A stretch of DNA of 64,000 bases from Paenibacillus radicibacter. GTDB lineage: Bacteria; Bacillota; Bacilli; Paenibacillales; NBRC-103111. The stretch lies in NCBI RefSeq assembly GCF_024721995.1, contig NZ_JANQBC010000007.1, positions 124,001 to 188,000 on the forward strand, read 5' to 3'. The translations under genes were made by a program, and so were the position numbers. Of the stretch, positions 25,675-34,379 are shown one piece after another (the stretch's first letter is position 1; each line of letters begins with the position of its first letter). The notes under the pieces are model-generated. The model worked only from the letters and a program-made list of their open reading frames with translations, was not told the origin of the DNA and did no database searches.

Positions 25675-26475
25675 ATGAATACAGTGATTTCGAAAGACGG
25701 TACGAAGATTGCTTATGACAAGGTAGGTCAAGGGCCAGCGTTAATCCTAGTAACAGGTGCATTCAGCTATCGTAAGTTCCCTGCAACTGTTCAACTAGCA
25801 ACGTTACTATCAGATAAATACACAGTTTACAGCTATGATCGGCGGGGACGCGGGGATAGCGGTGATTCAAGTGCTTATGAAGTGGAACGCGAGATTGAAG
25901 ATCTAGAAGCAGTCATTGATGCAGCAGGCGGCTCAGCGAATGTATGGGGTTTATCTTCAGGAGCTGTACTTGCGGTACATGCGGCAGCGAGCGGTTTAAA
26001 CATCACGAAATTAGCTTTACATGAACCTCCATTTGTAGTGAAAAGCACGGATCGCAAAGTACCGGAAGATTTTCTTGCACAGGTTTCGGGTTTAATCGCA
26101 GCGAATAAACGTGCGGAGGCAATCAAATATTTTATGACCAAGGGAATGGGTGCACCAGGGTTTATCGTAACGATGATGCGTCTCATGCCTAGTGTTTGGA
26201 AAAATTTGATGGCGGTTGCGCACACACTTCCTTATGATGCAGCTGTTGCAGATGGATTTATGGAAGGCAAACCGCTTCCGAAACACTTGTGGAAGTCGAT
26301 CACACTGCCAACGCTCGTGATGGAAGGCACGGAAAGCCCAATTGGACTGCGTAATGGGGCACAAAGCATAGCAAGCGTATTACCGAATGCACAATTAGTT
26401 AGTAAAAAAGGTTTGGGTCACACCAAGGCGTTAAATGCGAAGCTGATTGCAGCTGAGCTGAAAGCATTCTTTTAA
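25675..26475 (+). CDS. Alpha/beta hydrolase in the ECF42 cluster
   Basis: This 266-residue hydrolase starts MNTVISKDGTKIAYDKVGQGPALILVTGAF. The nucleophile is Ser94 in NVWGLSSGAVLAVHAA, and the catalytic His is in KKGLGHTKALNAK near the end; the RRGRGDS motif follows the oxyanion strand. Substrate is unknown. The SD (AAAGGAG) is nine bases upstream. It is the first gene of a run (hydrolase, DUF998 remnant, DGPF protein, ECF42 sigma) and has a promoter of the predicted ECF42 type, so it is probably part of that regulon. Confidence 0.85.
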   Translation: MNTVISKDGTKIAYDKVGQGPALILVTGAFSYRKFPATVQLATLLSDKYTVYSYDRRGRGDSGDSSAYEVEREIEDLEAVIDAAGGSANVWGLSSGAVLAVHAAASGLNITKLALHEPPFVVKSTDRKVPEDFLAQVSGLIAANKRAEAIKYFMTKGMGAPGFIVTMMRLMPSVWKNLMAVAHTLPYDAAVADGFMEGKPLPKHLWKSITLPTLVMEGTESPIGLRNGAQSIASVLPNAQLVSKKGLGHTKALNAKLIAAELKAFF

Positions 26476-26523
26476 CAAAAATAGCAAAACCAAATAAATG
26501 ATAGTAAGAAAGGTTGGATTCAG

Positions 26524-26986
26524 ATGAAAAAAAGTTTAATTAAGTTGTTACTAATTGGAGGTATCCTCTCTGCACCGTTGTTTTTTTTGATCACGATTGC
26601 ACAAGTTTTTACCCGAACAGGATTTGATATCCGTATTCATGCGATCAGCTCCTTAACATTAGGGGATCTGGGCTGGATTCAAAGTGCTAACTTTATCATT
26701 ACGGGTTTACTCGCTGTGTTTGCAGCTATTGGCATTCTTCACCGCATTCATCTGTCTCATTGCAGCATGTATCGTATTTGCCCGCCGGTTTGCATCACAA
26801 GGTGAGGGTAAATGGAAAGTATACTGCGTGCTAACATGTATTGCTGCCCCTCTATTTATCATGGTAGGAATGGGCATCAGTAGTATGATCGGTGTCATCA
26901 TGGGTTGTGCGGGTATTGTGGCATTTGGTTGGGTTTCCTTGCTTGCTGCAAGATTAAGAGGTGAAGTGTTGAAGCTATCTATATAA
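26524..26986 (+). pseudogene. DUF998 membrane protein, internally deleted and frameshifted
   Basis: The first frame (26524 to about 26740) gives a normal DUF998 N-terminus (MKKSLIKLLLIGGILSAPLF, then NFIITGLLAVFAAIGI). The C-terminal part (FFTAFICLIAACIVFARRF to the end at 26986) is in the next frame. DUF998 proteins are usually over 200 residues, but here only about 154 codons remain. The segment between the second helix and the IAACIVFARRF helix is missing along with the frame. So the gene carries a deletion and a frameshift near 26740. It sits where a DUF998 gene often accompanies such clusters. Translation from 26524 would end at 26805 with a random tail. Confidence 0.75.
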
Positions 26987-27100
26987 GGAATGGAATGCAG
27001 GATATAAAAGTTCAAGTGCCGAAATTAATTGTACGAATCATTAACTAATAACTATTATTTGAAAATTAAAATAAAAAATCGAAATCATGGAGGAATTAAT

Positions 27101-27535
27101 ATGAGATTTATGATGATTGTAAAGGCGACTACGGATTCAGAAGCGGGTAATATGCCAAGTGAAGAATTGATTAATGCGATGCAAAAATACAATGAAGAAT
27201 TAGTGAAAGCAGGCGTGCTACTTGCAGCTGACGGACTTATGCCAAGCACCAATGCAATTCGTATCTCTTATCCAGAGTCAGGCGGCAAGGGAAAGATTGT
27301 AGATGGTCCGTTCACGGAAGCGAAGGAAATGATCGCAGGCTACACACTTATTGAAGTTAAATCCAGAGAAGAAGCGATTGAATGGGCGAAGCGTATGCCA
27401 GATCCTCATGGAAATGGTCAAGGTGAGATTGAGCTTCGCCAAGTATACGATTTCGAGGACATAATGAGTAATCCGGACAATGTAGAAAAAGAAGTTAATC
27501 TACGTAAACAAGTGGAGGCGTACAAAGAAGCGTGA
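27101..27535 (+). CDS. DGPF/YCII-related protein associated with ECF42
   Basis: A 144-residue YCII-fold protein with the defining KIVDGPFTEAKEMIAGYTLIEV motif and a MRFMMIVKATTDSEAG N-terminus; GQGEIELRQVYDFED closes the fold. DGPF proteins are the genetic partners of ECF42 sigma factors; their biochemical role is not established. ATG 27101 follows GGAGG. The stop overlaps the GTG start of the sigma gene (GTGA), so the two are translationally coupled. Confidence 0.9.
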   Translation: MRFMMIVKATTDSEAGNMPSEELINAMQKYNEELVKAGVLLAADGLMPSTNAIRISYPESGGKGKIVDGPFTEAKEMIAGYTLIEVKSREEAIEWAKRMPDPHGNGQGEIELRQVYDFEDIMSNPDNVEKEVNLRKQVEAYKEA

Positions 27536-28803
27536 CACATACACATTCCTATTCTCAGCAGTCCATTGACGCCATATGGCGAATTGAATCTCCTAAAATC
27601 ATAGCAGGTTTAACCCGAATGGTGAGAGATGTAGGTCTTGCCGAGGATTTAGCGCAGGATGCACTCGTTATCGCGCTGGAGAAGTGGCCGGAAAGCGGTA
27701 TTCCAGACAATCCGGGTGCGTGGCTCATGATGACAGCGAAGAGACGCGCGATTGACCTCATGCGCCGTAACAAGATGCGCGATCAGAAGTATGAGGCGTT
27801 TGCTCGGGATGTGGAGATGTATACAGAGGATGACACAGACCGTGAGGTTCATGAGGAGATCGGTGACGATCTCCTTCGTCTGATTTTCATGACATGTCAT
27901 CCGATTCTATCTCAAGATGCTCGAGTTGCACTCACGCTGCGTCTATTATGTGGTTTGACGACGGATGAAATCTCTCGATCGTTCCTTACAGCGGAAACAA
28001 CGATTGCACAAAGAATCGTGCGCGCGAAGAAGACGCTAAATACGGAGAAAGTTCCGTTTGAAGTACCAGAAGGCGAGGAGCTTAAAGCACGCCTGACTAC
28101 GGTTCTAGAAGTCATTTATTTGATGTTCAATGAAGGTTATTCGGCTACCTCTGGGGATAATTGGGTTCGACCTCTATTATGTCAAGAAGCGCTTCGTTTA
28201 GGACGTGTACTTGCTGAGATGGCACCTCATGAGTCCGAAGTGCATGGTTTGGTTGCGTTAATGGAAATTCAATCATCGAGATTGAAAACGCGTATTGACG
28301 CTTCCGGTGAGCCAGTCCTATTGATGGATCAGAATCGTGCCAAATGGGATCGCTTGCTCATTCGGCGTGGCTTAACTGCACTTGAACGCTCTCAGAAGCT
28401 GGGGCGAACACTCGGTCCTTATGCCCTGCAAGCAGCAATATCAGCCTGCCATGCCGAGGCTTTAACCCCTGATCAAACCAATTGGATTCGAATTGCTGCG
28501 CTCTATGAAGCACTCTCTAGATTAACCCCTTCACCGATCGTGGAGCTAAATCGAGCTGTCGCCATATCCATGGCATTCGGTCTTGACTATGGTTTACAGA
28601 TTATAGATGAATTAAGCACGGAACCTGCCCTTAAAACTTATCATCTGCTGCCAAGTGTGCGTGGTGATTTACTAGTGAAGCTCGGACGCTTTGATGAGGC
28701 GCGTATCGAATTTGAACGTGCGGCAAGCATGACGCGTAATAGCCGAGAGCAGGAGTTATTACATAATCGTGCGGTGGAATGTAGATCCCTTGCAGCCAAA
28801 TAA
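27532..28803 (+). CDS. ECF42-type RNA polymerase sigma factor with C-terminal extension
   Basis: A 423-residue sigma factor. Region 2 lies at about residues 15-80 (GLAEDLAQDALVIALEKWP, NPGAWLMMTAKRRAIDLMRR) and region 4 at about 115-170 (VALTLRLLCGLTTDEISRSFL, ETTIAQRIVRAKKTL). A long extension follows (DUF6596 and TPR-like helices, VIYLMFNEGYSAT onward). This length and extension, plus the coupled DGPF gene, define the ECF42 group, which has no classical anti-sigma factor; the extension is needed for activity. It starts at GTG 27532 overlapping the DGPF stop. Likely targets are the promoters at 25591 and 28829. Confidence 0.92.
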   Translation: MTHTHSYSQQSIDAIWRIESPKIIAGLTRMVRDVGLAEDLAQDALVIALEKWPESGIPDNPGAWLMMTAKRRAIDLMRRNKMRDQKYEAFARDVEMYTEDDTDREVHEEIGDDLLRLIFMTCHPILSQDARVALTLRLLCGLTTDEISRSFLTAETTIAQRIVRAKKTLNTEKVPFEVPEGEELKARLTTVLEVIYLMFNEGYSATSGDNWVRPLLCQEALRLGRVLAEMAPHESEVHGLVALMEIQSSRLKTRIDASGEPVLLMDQNRAKWDRLLIRRGLTALERSQKLGRTLGPYALQAAISACHAEALTPDQTNWIRIAALYEALSRLTPSPIVELNRAVAISMAFGLDYGLQIIDELSTEPALKTYHLLPSVRGDLLVKLGRFDEARIEFERAASMTRNSREQELLHNRAVECRSLAAK

Positions 28804-28828
28804 TATTTTCCAATAAATCGAACCAACA

Positions 28829-28855
28829 TGTCGATTTCCTCCGATGCTATTCGTC
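28829..28855 (+). promoter_or_regulatory. Candidate ECF42-type promoter before the second DGPF-like gene
   Basis: TGTCGA and CGTC are separated by 17 bases, with a predicted start around 28862, just before the AAGGAGG at 28864. It shares the -35 box and exact spacing with 25591-25617. Confidence 0.65.
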
Positions 28856-28877
28856 GTTAAAGTAAGGAGGAATGACG

Positions 28878-29318
28878 ATGAAATTTATGTTGATGGTGAA
28901 AGCAACGGGTTATTCAGAAGCAGGTGTAAGGCATGATCAAACCCATATTAATGCGACCCTTGCGTTCAAAGCTGCACTAGCTGCGGCAGGTGTATGGCTT
29001 GCAGATGAGGTGCTGGAGCCAAGTTCAAGAGGAATTCGGATTATATATCCCTTACATGAGCAGATTCCTGTGACACAGGCGGGGCCGTTTCCGGTTGATC
29101 CTTCGGTTCTTGCACAATTTTACTTGATTGAAGTCCCAAGTGAGGATGAGGCTTTGCAGTGGGCATATCGCATACCGATTCCTAAGGATCAAGGTGAATA
29201 TGAGATCGAGATTCGAAGTGTGGAATTGAATGAGAGGTTATTTCGTGAACCTCGAACCGAAGCGCTTGAAGCAGAGTTATTGGATCAATTAGATATGTTG
29301 CACAAAATAAAATCGTAG
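28878..29318 (+). CDS. DGPF/YCII-like protein lacking the Asp of the DGPF motif
   Basis: A 146-residue paralogue of the 27101 protein: MKFMLMVKATGYSEAG at the start, FYLIEVPSEDEALQWAYRIP and EYEIEIRSVEL later. In place of DGPF it has AGPF (TQAGPFPVDPS), so the family-defining Asp is absent. ATG 28878 is preferred, with AAGGAGG seven bases upstream; ATG 28872 is too close. It has its own ECF42-type promoter and terminator, so it is probably a separate target of the same sigma factor. Confidence 0.86.
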   Translation: MKFMLMVKATGYSEAGVRHDQTHINATLAFKAALAAAGVWLADEVLEPSSRGIRIIYPLHEQIPVTQAGPFPVDPSVLAQFYLIEVPSEDEALQWAYRIPIPKDQGEYEIEIRSVELNERLFREPRTEALEAELLDQLDMLHKIKS

Positions 29319-29331
29319 ATCATGATGAAGG

Positions 29332-29352
29332 GCAGCCGAAAGGTTGTTTTTT
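29332..29352 (+). terminator. Terminator of the second DGPF-like gene
   Basis: GCAGCC (29332-29337), GAAA loop and GGTTGT (29342-29347), with two G-U pairs, are followed by T to 29352. Confidence 0.7.
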
Positions 29353-29519
29353 CATATATAATGGTAAAAGAAGTTTCGACAATTGTATGTCGAATTATGA
29401 CAAACATTGGTGAATTTATCCAAAAACCCATTGTAATTGCTTAGAGGTTGTAATAAGATATTCCATGTCATTTTATTCTGGAAAATTTTATTAAAAAGGA
29501 GGCAACTAAACAAACAAGC

Positions 29520-31958
29520 ATGGATATGATTACAAGTAGTTACAATTTGTCGCTCGTCGTTTTGTCTATCGTTACAGCCTTTATCGCGGCATATGCAGGA
29601 ATGAATTTAGGGGTTCGCATTTATAAAGCAAAAGGCACAATGCGTAAGGTATGGTTGTTTGGCGGAGCATTTGCGATGGGAATGGGTATATGGGCGATGC
29701 ATTTTATCGCGATGTTGGCGTATCATTTGTCGATTTCTGTCACTTATGATGTATTCCTCGTTATTGTGTCCATTGTACCGGCGATCTTAGCTTGTTGGCT
29801 GGCTTTACGAATTGTAAGTCAGCAGGTCATGCGACCTTCGCATGTCATTAATGGGGCAATATGGATTGCAAGTGGTATTGTTGCGATGCATTATATCGGG
29901 ATGGAAGCCATGGTGATGACGGCAGATATTCAGTATGACAAGTTATTATGGACCTTGTCTGTTGTCGTTGCATTCGTCTCATCACTTGCTGCCCTTTATT
30001 TATTGTATAACGCGCAGCGAAACTCAGATACAGCGGGCTATGGTTGGAAAAAAGCGGGTAGTGCGATCATTATGAGCTTTGCAGTTGCAGGTATGCACTA
30101 TACGGGGATGTCAGCAGCGTCGTACAACATGAATCATGATCTTCATTCACATCAGATGGGTGATCCCGTGATTAATAATGTATTGCTTGCTTACGCCATT
30201 GCGATTGTCATCTTCATTATTATAGGTTTAGTCTTTCTTTGCATGTTTATTGATAAGAGATTTGAATCGCGCATGTTAACGTCCGAGATGAAGTTCCGTT
30301 CTGTTGTAGAGTCGGCGAATGATGCGATTATATTGGCCGATCATGCGGGTATCATCGTCTCATGGAACCATGGTGCACAGCGTATTTTTGATTATAAAGA
30401 AGAAGAAGTTCTAGGTAAATCCTTACACATTATTATTCCAGAACGTTACCGTGAAGCACATCAACAAGGGATTGAACAATACATAACGACAGGTAACCCA
30501 AGCGTTATTGGGAAGACGATTGAGCTATTAGGACTAAAGAAGAATGGAAGTGAATTCCCAATTGAACTTTCAATTGCAACTTGGAAGGAGGAAGATCACG
30601 TATATTTTAGCAGTATTATTCGAGATATTACGGCACGTAAATTAACTGAGGATAAAATTAATCAGATGGTTTATCGCGATTCTCTGACGGGGCTCCCGAA
30701 CCGACATTTATTGAATGATCGCCTTGAACTTGCCATTAATCAGGCTGAAATGAATAAGCAGATGATCGGAATCATGTTTGTTGATCTGGATCGCTTCAAG
30801 AATATTAATGATACATTAGGTCATGCGATTGGGGATCGGCTGTTATTCGAAGTTGCTAGACGGCTTGAGTCTTGTATTCATCAAGTGGATACACTTTCAA
30901 GGCAGGGTGGAGATGAATTTATCGTATTACTACCTAATAGCACATCAGATGACCTGACTAAAAAAGCAAATGCGATCATTGATAAGCTCAGCCAATCTTT
31001 TGTCATTGAAGAACATGAGATGTTCGTTTCTCCTTCAATAGGTATTAGTGTCTATCCATCAGATGGACGAGATTCAGATACGCTTATTAAGAATGCAGAC
31101 ACGGCCATGTATGAGGTCAAGGAGCAAGGACGTAACAACTTCCGGTTCTATACACCAGAGATGAATGAGGCTGTCTCGAGAAAAATGCAGCTAGAGATCG
31201 GGCTACGCAAAGGGCTAGAGCGTGGAGAATTTGAAATCTATTATCAACCCCAGATTGATGTTCGTTCGGGCAAACTTGTTGGCGTAGAAGCGCTTATTCG
31301 TTGGCAGCATCCTGAACTTGGTTTTATCTCTCCAATGGACTTTATTCCACTGGCAGAAGAGACAGGGCTTATTATTCCAATTGGGGAATGGGTACTGCGT
31401 GAAGCATGTAGGCAGAATAAAACCTGGCAGGATGAAGGCTTCCACTATTTGCGAGTCGCTGTTAACATATCTTCACGTCAATTCCAACAAAACAATCTAG
31501 TTGAGGTGGTTAGTCGAATATTGGATGAGACAGGTTTGCCACCATCTAGTCTTGAATTGGAACTAACAGAGAGCATCATTCAAGATTCCAAGTATGCGAT
31601 TGCGACTATGCATAAGCTTAAGGACATGGGTATTCATCTGTCGATTGATGACTTTGGAACGGGGTATTCGTCGCTCAGTTATTTAAAGCAGTTCCCGATT
31701 GATTGCTTGAAAATCGACAAGTCGTTCACGATGAATATTTTCTCCGATACGAAAGATGCAGCGCTTGTGCATACGATTATTGCAATGGCGCATAACTTGA
31801 ATTTAAAAGTAATAGCCGAAGGTGTTGAGACACAGGATCAACTTCAATTCCTTCAGGAAAAAGAGTGTAATGAAGCACAAGGTTACCTGATCAGTCGTCC
31901 TGTCCCGAGTGGGCAGATATCGACTCTTTTGCAAGAACAGTTAATGAAAGAAGCATAA
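29520..31958 (+). CDS. Cyclic-di-GMP signalling protein: MHYT-PAS-GGDEF-EAL
   Basis: An 812-residue membrane protein. Residues 1-245 form the MHYT sensor, about seven helices with WAMHFIAM, VAMHYIGM and AGMHYTGM motifs thought to bind metal ions. A PAS domain follows at about 260-375 (RSVVESANDAIILADHAG), then GGDEF at about 383-545 with intact RQGGDEF (463-467), then EAL at about 555-805 with EAL (590-592) and DDFGTGYSSL. Both diguanylate cyclase and phosphodiesterase motifs look intact, so the net activity cannot be predicted. The ATG at 29520 is 16 bases from AAAAAGGAGG, unusually far, and no closer in-frame start exists. Confidence 0.93.
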   Translation: MDMITSSYNLSLVVLSIVTAFIAAYAGMNLGVRIYKAKGTMRKVWLFGGAFAMGMGIWAMHFIAMLAYHLSISVTYDVFLVIVSIVPAILACWLALRIVSQQVMRPSHVINGAIWIASGIVAMHYIGMEAMVMTADIQYDKLLWTLSVVVAFVSSLAALYLLYNAQRNSDTAGYGWKKAGSAIIMSFAVAGMHYTGMSAASYNMNHDLHSHQMGDPVINNVLLAYAIAIVIFIIIGLVFLCMFIDKRFESRMLTSEMKFRSVVESANDAIILADHAGIIVSWNHGAQRIFDYKEEEVLGKSLHIIIPERYREAHQQGIEQYITTGNPSVIGKTIELLGLKKNGSEFPIELSIATWKEEDHVYFSSIIRDITARKLTEDKINQMVYRDSLTGLPNRHLLNDRLELAINQAEMNKQMIGIMFVDLDRFKNINDTLGHAIGDRLLFEVARRLESCIHQVDTLSRQGGDEFIVLLPNSTSDDLTKKANAIIDKLSQSFVIEEHEMFVSPSIGISVYPSDGRDSDTLIKNADTAMYEVKEQGRNNFRFYTPEMNEAVSRKMQLEIGLRKGLERGEFEIYYQPQIDVRSGKLVGVEALIRWQHPELGFISPMDFIPLAEETGLIIPIGEWVLREACRQNKTWQDEGFHYLRVAVNISSRQFQQNNLVEVVSRILDETGLPPSSLELELTESIIQDSKYAIATMHKLKDMGIHLSIDDFGTGYSSLSYLKQFPIDCLKIDKSFTMNIFSDTKDAALVHTIIAMAHNLNLKVIAEGVETQDQLQFLQEKECNEAQGYLISRPVPSGQISTLLQEQLMKEA

Positions 31959-31980
31959 AGTTGTAGGAAAAGAAATGCAG

Positions 31981-32011
31981 AAGCCCCAAGCGAATTAGCT
32001 CGGGGCTTTTT
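31981..32011 (+). terminator. Terminator of the MHYT-GGDEF-EAL gene
   Basis: AGCCCC (31982-31987) and GGGGCT (32002-32007), with inner AGC/GCT, are followed by TTTTT. Confidence 0.8.
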
Positions 32012-32032
32012 GTTGCGTAAATTGTGTGTGAG

Positions 32033-32902
32033 TTAGGATAAGTGACGCAGTTTATCTGGATTAGCAACAGCGTAAATGCCTTGAATTTGACCATCTTGGA
32101 AAGCAAATGAAAGGATATACTGAATGCCATTATTGATGACGATGCGTGTACCGATATGACCATTGACTTCTACGAATTCAAACGAATATTGACCTTCATA
32201 TAATTTAAGTAAATTGCCAATAACGGAAATAACGGCTTTGAATCCAATAACAGGATTTAGAGATGCCTTCACTTTGCCGCCACCATCCGATAGGAATACA
32301 ACATCGCTGCTGACAAGCTCTAGTAATCTACTCCTATTACCTTGAAGAAGGGAGCCGATAAATTCCTTGATTTGCGTCTCAGCAACGGATATGCTCGGAG
32401 CTTGGTTTGGGTGATGATCGAAGCTTTTCTTCGCTCGTGAGTAAATTTGTCTGCAATTAGCACTTCTTTTCCCCACCATGTACGCAATTTCTTCATAAGA
32501 GTAGTCAAAGATTTCGCGTAGCAGGAAGATGGCACGTTCCACGGCGTTCAATTGTTGTAATAAGAGCAGATAGGCAGTTGAAATGGACTCGTGCTGTAAA
32601 TAGGTGCTGGCTGGGTCGCCATCGCTCATAGATCCGCGTTCGATTAAAGGTTCAGGCAACCAAGGACCAACGTACAGCTCTCGCTTCTTATGCGAAGAAC
32701 GAAGGAGGTCCAGACAGCGATTCGTTACGATTTTATAAAGAAAAGCACGTTCGTTCTGTATGGTTGTGCGATCTGCAAGCTGATCGTAGGCAAGAAAAGC
32801 TTCTTGCACAATATCCTCAGCATCCATGACACTGCCTAACATTCGGTAAGCGAGTGAAAACAGGGGTGTGCGATACGTTTTATATAATGTTGCGATGTCC
32901 AT
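32033..32902 (-). CDS. ECF41-type RNA polymerase sigma factor (SigJ-like) with SnoaL-like tail
   Basis: A 289-residue sigma factor. Region 2 is near the start (MDIATLYKTYRTPLFSLAYRMLGSVMDAEDIVQEAFLAYD), region 4 at about 130-180 (LNAVERAIFLLREIFDYSYEEIAYMVGK), then a SnoaL-like C-terminal extension. The ECF41 landmarks are present: WLPEP in the linker, DGGGK and NPDKL in the extension; the extension controls activity in place of an anti-sigma. ATG 32902 is taken; the frame upstream lies within the oxidoreductase, whose 3' end overlaps by 23 bases. The operon promoter at 34215-34241 matches the ECF41 target, so it is autoregulated. Confidence 0.92.
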   Translation of the reverse strand: MDIATLYKTYRTPLFSLAYRMLGSVMDAEDIVQEAFLAYDQLADRTTIQNERAFLYKIVTNRCLDLLRSSHKKRELYVGPWLPEPLIERGSMSDGDPASTYLQHESISTAYLLLLQQLNAVERAIFLLREIFDYSYEEIAYMVGKRSANCRQIYSRAKKSFDHHPNQAPSISVAETQIKEFIGSLLQGNRSRLLELVSSDVVFLSDGGGKVKASLNPVIGFKAVISVIGNLLKLYEGQYSFEFVEVNGHIGTRIVINNGIQYILSFAFQDGQIQGIYAVANPDKLRHLS

Positions 32903-34181
32903 AATTGGCAGTCCGCTCCGATCTATCGTGCGCGATAATATGCTCGGCGGCTCGTCTAGCGCTTGCTGTAGCCGCATCTACCAACAATTCACCATGTGTA
33001 ACCCACTCTCCTGCTACATATAATCCCTTAATCTCAGGAACAGCCGGACCCGGATTCTCTACACGCTTCGTATGCATGAAGTCATAGCTGACGGTAATCT
33101 TAGGCAAATATTGCTTCGCAACAAGCACGTCTCTCCAACCGGGTTGCACCAAGTCTAGCATATGCTCTAAATCTTGTAAGTCCTGCTGTGCATCTGTTGT
33201 TGGACCTTGATACTTACACAATGTGATGAGCTGTGATCCATCATCTGTTACGTAAGCAGCACGCGAGTGATTGGATAAGAATACAGTCTGATCAATCCCA
33301 TATACAAATTGCTGTTTAGGTTTCGGCAGACGTTTCAATGTAACATCGAGACAGGCGACAGTAGCTTCCATCGCTTGATCTCTCCATGTGTGGAGGGCAG
33401 TATATTCTGCATCAGGAACAAGCTGATGAGCGATTGCTGGGGAAACTGTCATGATGACATGGCTCGCTTCAATTTGCGTTCCATCTTCACATCGTACATG
33501 TTGAACGACCCCATTCTGATGACCAACTGCCACGACTTTATTTTTCGTGACAAAATGGACGCCGAGCTTGACTGCTAGTTGTCTTAATTGTTCAACCATA
33601 GGTGCCCAACCACGGTCAAGATAAAGTACACCTTTCATGGATGAGGCTAATTGCTTGAGCACAGGACCTGCTGCAAGTAGATCAGGGGATGCAACGTAAC
33701 TAGTAGTACGAAGCAAGGCATAGAAAATGTTCCTTAACATCGGATCTTTAATATGCCCTTCGATCCATTCACGCAGGCTGATGTGATCGTATTTGTGCGT
33801 GTCTAGCTTGGTAAGTTTCGTAAACCAGCTTGCAAATTCCATCTTGCCTTTCCAAGTCAGAAGTGGGGTTGTCAATAACGACGTAACACTTAAAGGTAGT
33901 GTATTGACGGTATCTTTCCATACACCATGTGCATCGGTAGAAGGTTTATTCCCTTGTAAGCTTAGGCCTAATTCACGGAATGTGTGATAGGCATCTCCAA
34001 AGTATAGCGCATGACCACCAAGATTGAAGAAAGCACCATTCTTATAATTCGTCATCGCGCGACCGCCTAAACGCTCTTGTTTTTCAATAACTACGACTTG
34101 TTTGCCTGCTTTCGCTGTATAGATTGCAGCTGTTAACCCTGCGATACCTCCACCGATTACTGCTACATCATATTTCATCAT
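32880..34181 (-). CDS. FAD-dependent oxidoreductase partner of ECF41
   Basis: A 433-residue amine-oxidase/phytoene-desaturase-like flavoprotein. The N-terminal dinucleotide motif is VIGGGIAGLTAAIYTAKAGKQVVVIEKQERLGGRAM. A C-terminal FAD segment reads GLYVAGEWVTHGELLVDAATASAR. The substrate is unknown. Oxidoreductases are a typical ECF41 genetic partner and are expected to be the sigma factor's main target. ATG 34181 has AAAGGA nine bases upstream; the further in-frame start at 34199 lies closer to the promoter than likely. It is first in the operon with the sigma gene. Confidence 0.9.
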   Translation of the reverse strand: MMKYDVAVIGGGIAGLTAAIYTAKAGKQVVVIEKQERLGGRAMTNYKNGAFFNLGGHALYFGDAYHTFRELGLSLQGNKPSTDAHGVWKDTVNTLPLSVTSLLTTPLLTWKGKMEFASWFTKLTKLDTHKYDHISLREWIEGHIKDPMLRNIFYALLRTTSYVASPDLLAAGPVLKQLASSMKGVLYLDRGWAPMVEQLRQLAVKLGVHFVTKNKVVAVGHQNGVVQHVRCEDGTQIEASHVIMTVSPAIAHQLVPDAEYTALHTWRDQAMEATVACLDVTLKRLPKPKQQFVYGIDQTVFLSNHSRAAYVTDDGSQLITLCKYQGPTTDAQQDLQDLEHMLDLVQPGWRDVLVAKQYLPKITVSYDFMHTKRVENPGPAVPEIKGLYVAGEWVTHGELLVDAATASARRAAEHIIAHDRSERTANYGHRNII

Positions 34182-34214
34182 CAGAACCATTCCTTTCAAG
34201 TTTTGTACATGTAT

Positions 34215-34241
34215 GACGGCGAAGTAAGAGGATCTGTGACA
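34215..34241 (-). promoter_or_regulatory. ECF41-type promoter of the oxidoreductase-sigma operon
   Basis: On the minus strand TGTCACA (34241-34235) and CGTC (34218-34215) are separated by 16 bases. This is the ECF41 consensus TGTCACA-N15/16-CGTC, 34 bases before the operon's first start codon. Confidence 0.88.
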
Positions 34242-34300
34242 TTATTTTTGAAAATAGTTATTTTGTTTTTATATACAAAATCTGTCTTTAAATTCACTTA

Positions 34301-34330
34301 AAAACTGACCATTTAATGAGGGTCAGTTTT
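34301..34330. other. Terminator-like hairpin inside a divergent intergenic region
   Basis: AAAACTGACC and GGTCAGTTTT form a perfect 10-base inverted repeat around ten bases. It lies 50 bases before the thioredoxin-like gene and upstream of the divergent oxidoreductase operon, where no gene needs termination. It may be an attenuator, a protein site or the end of a small RNA. Confidence 0.5.
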
Positions 34331-34379
34331 CTTATATCCTTTTTATATAAATGGAGCTGACAAGAAGGATGTGTTACCT

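Noticed and set aside
29388..29410. Third TGTCGA near the MHYT-GGDEF-EAL gene as an ECF42 promoter
   Set aside because: No CGTY at the 17-base spacing; the match is only the -35 hexamer.
29319..29519. Cyclic-di-GMP (GEMM) riboswitch before the MHYT-GGDEF-EAL gene
   Set aside because: No GEMM core sequence or tetraloop arrangement seen in the 200 bases upstream.
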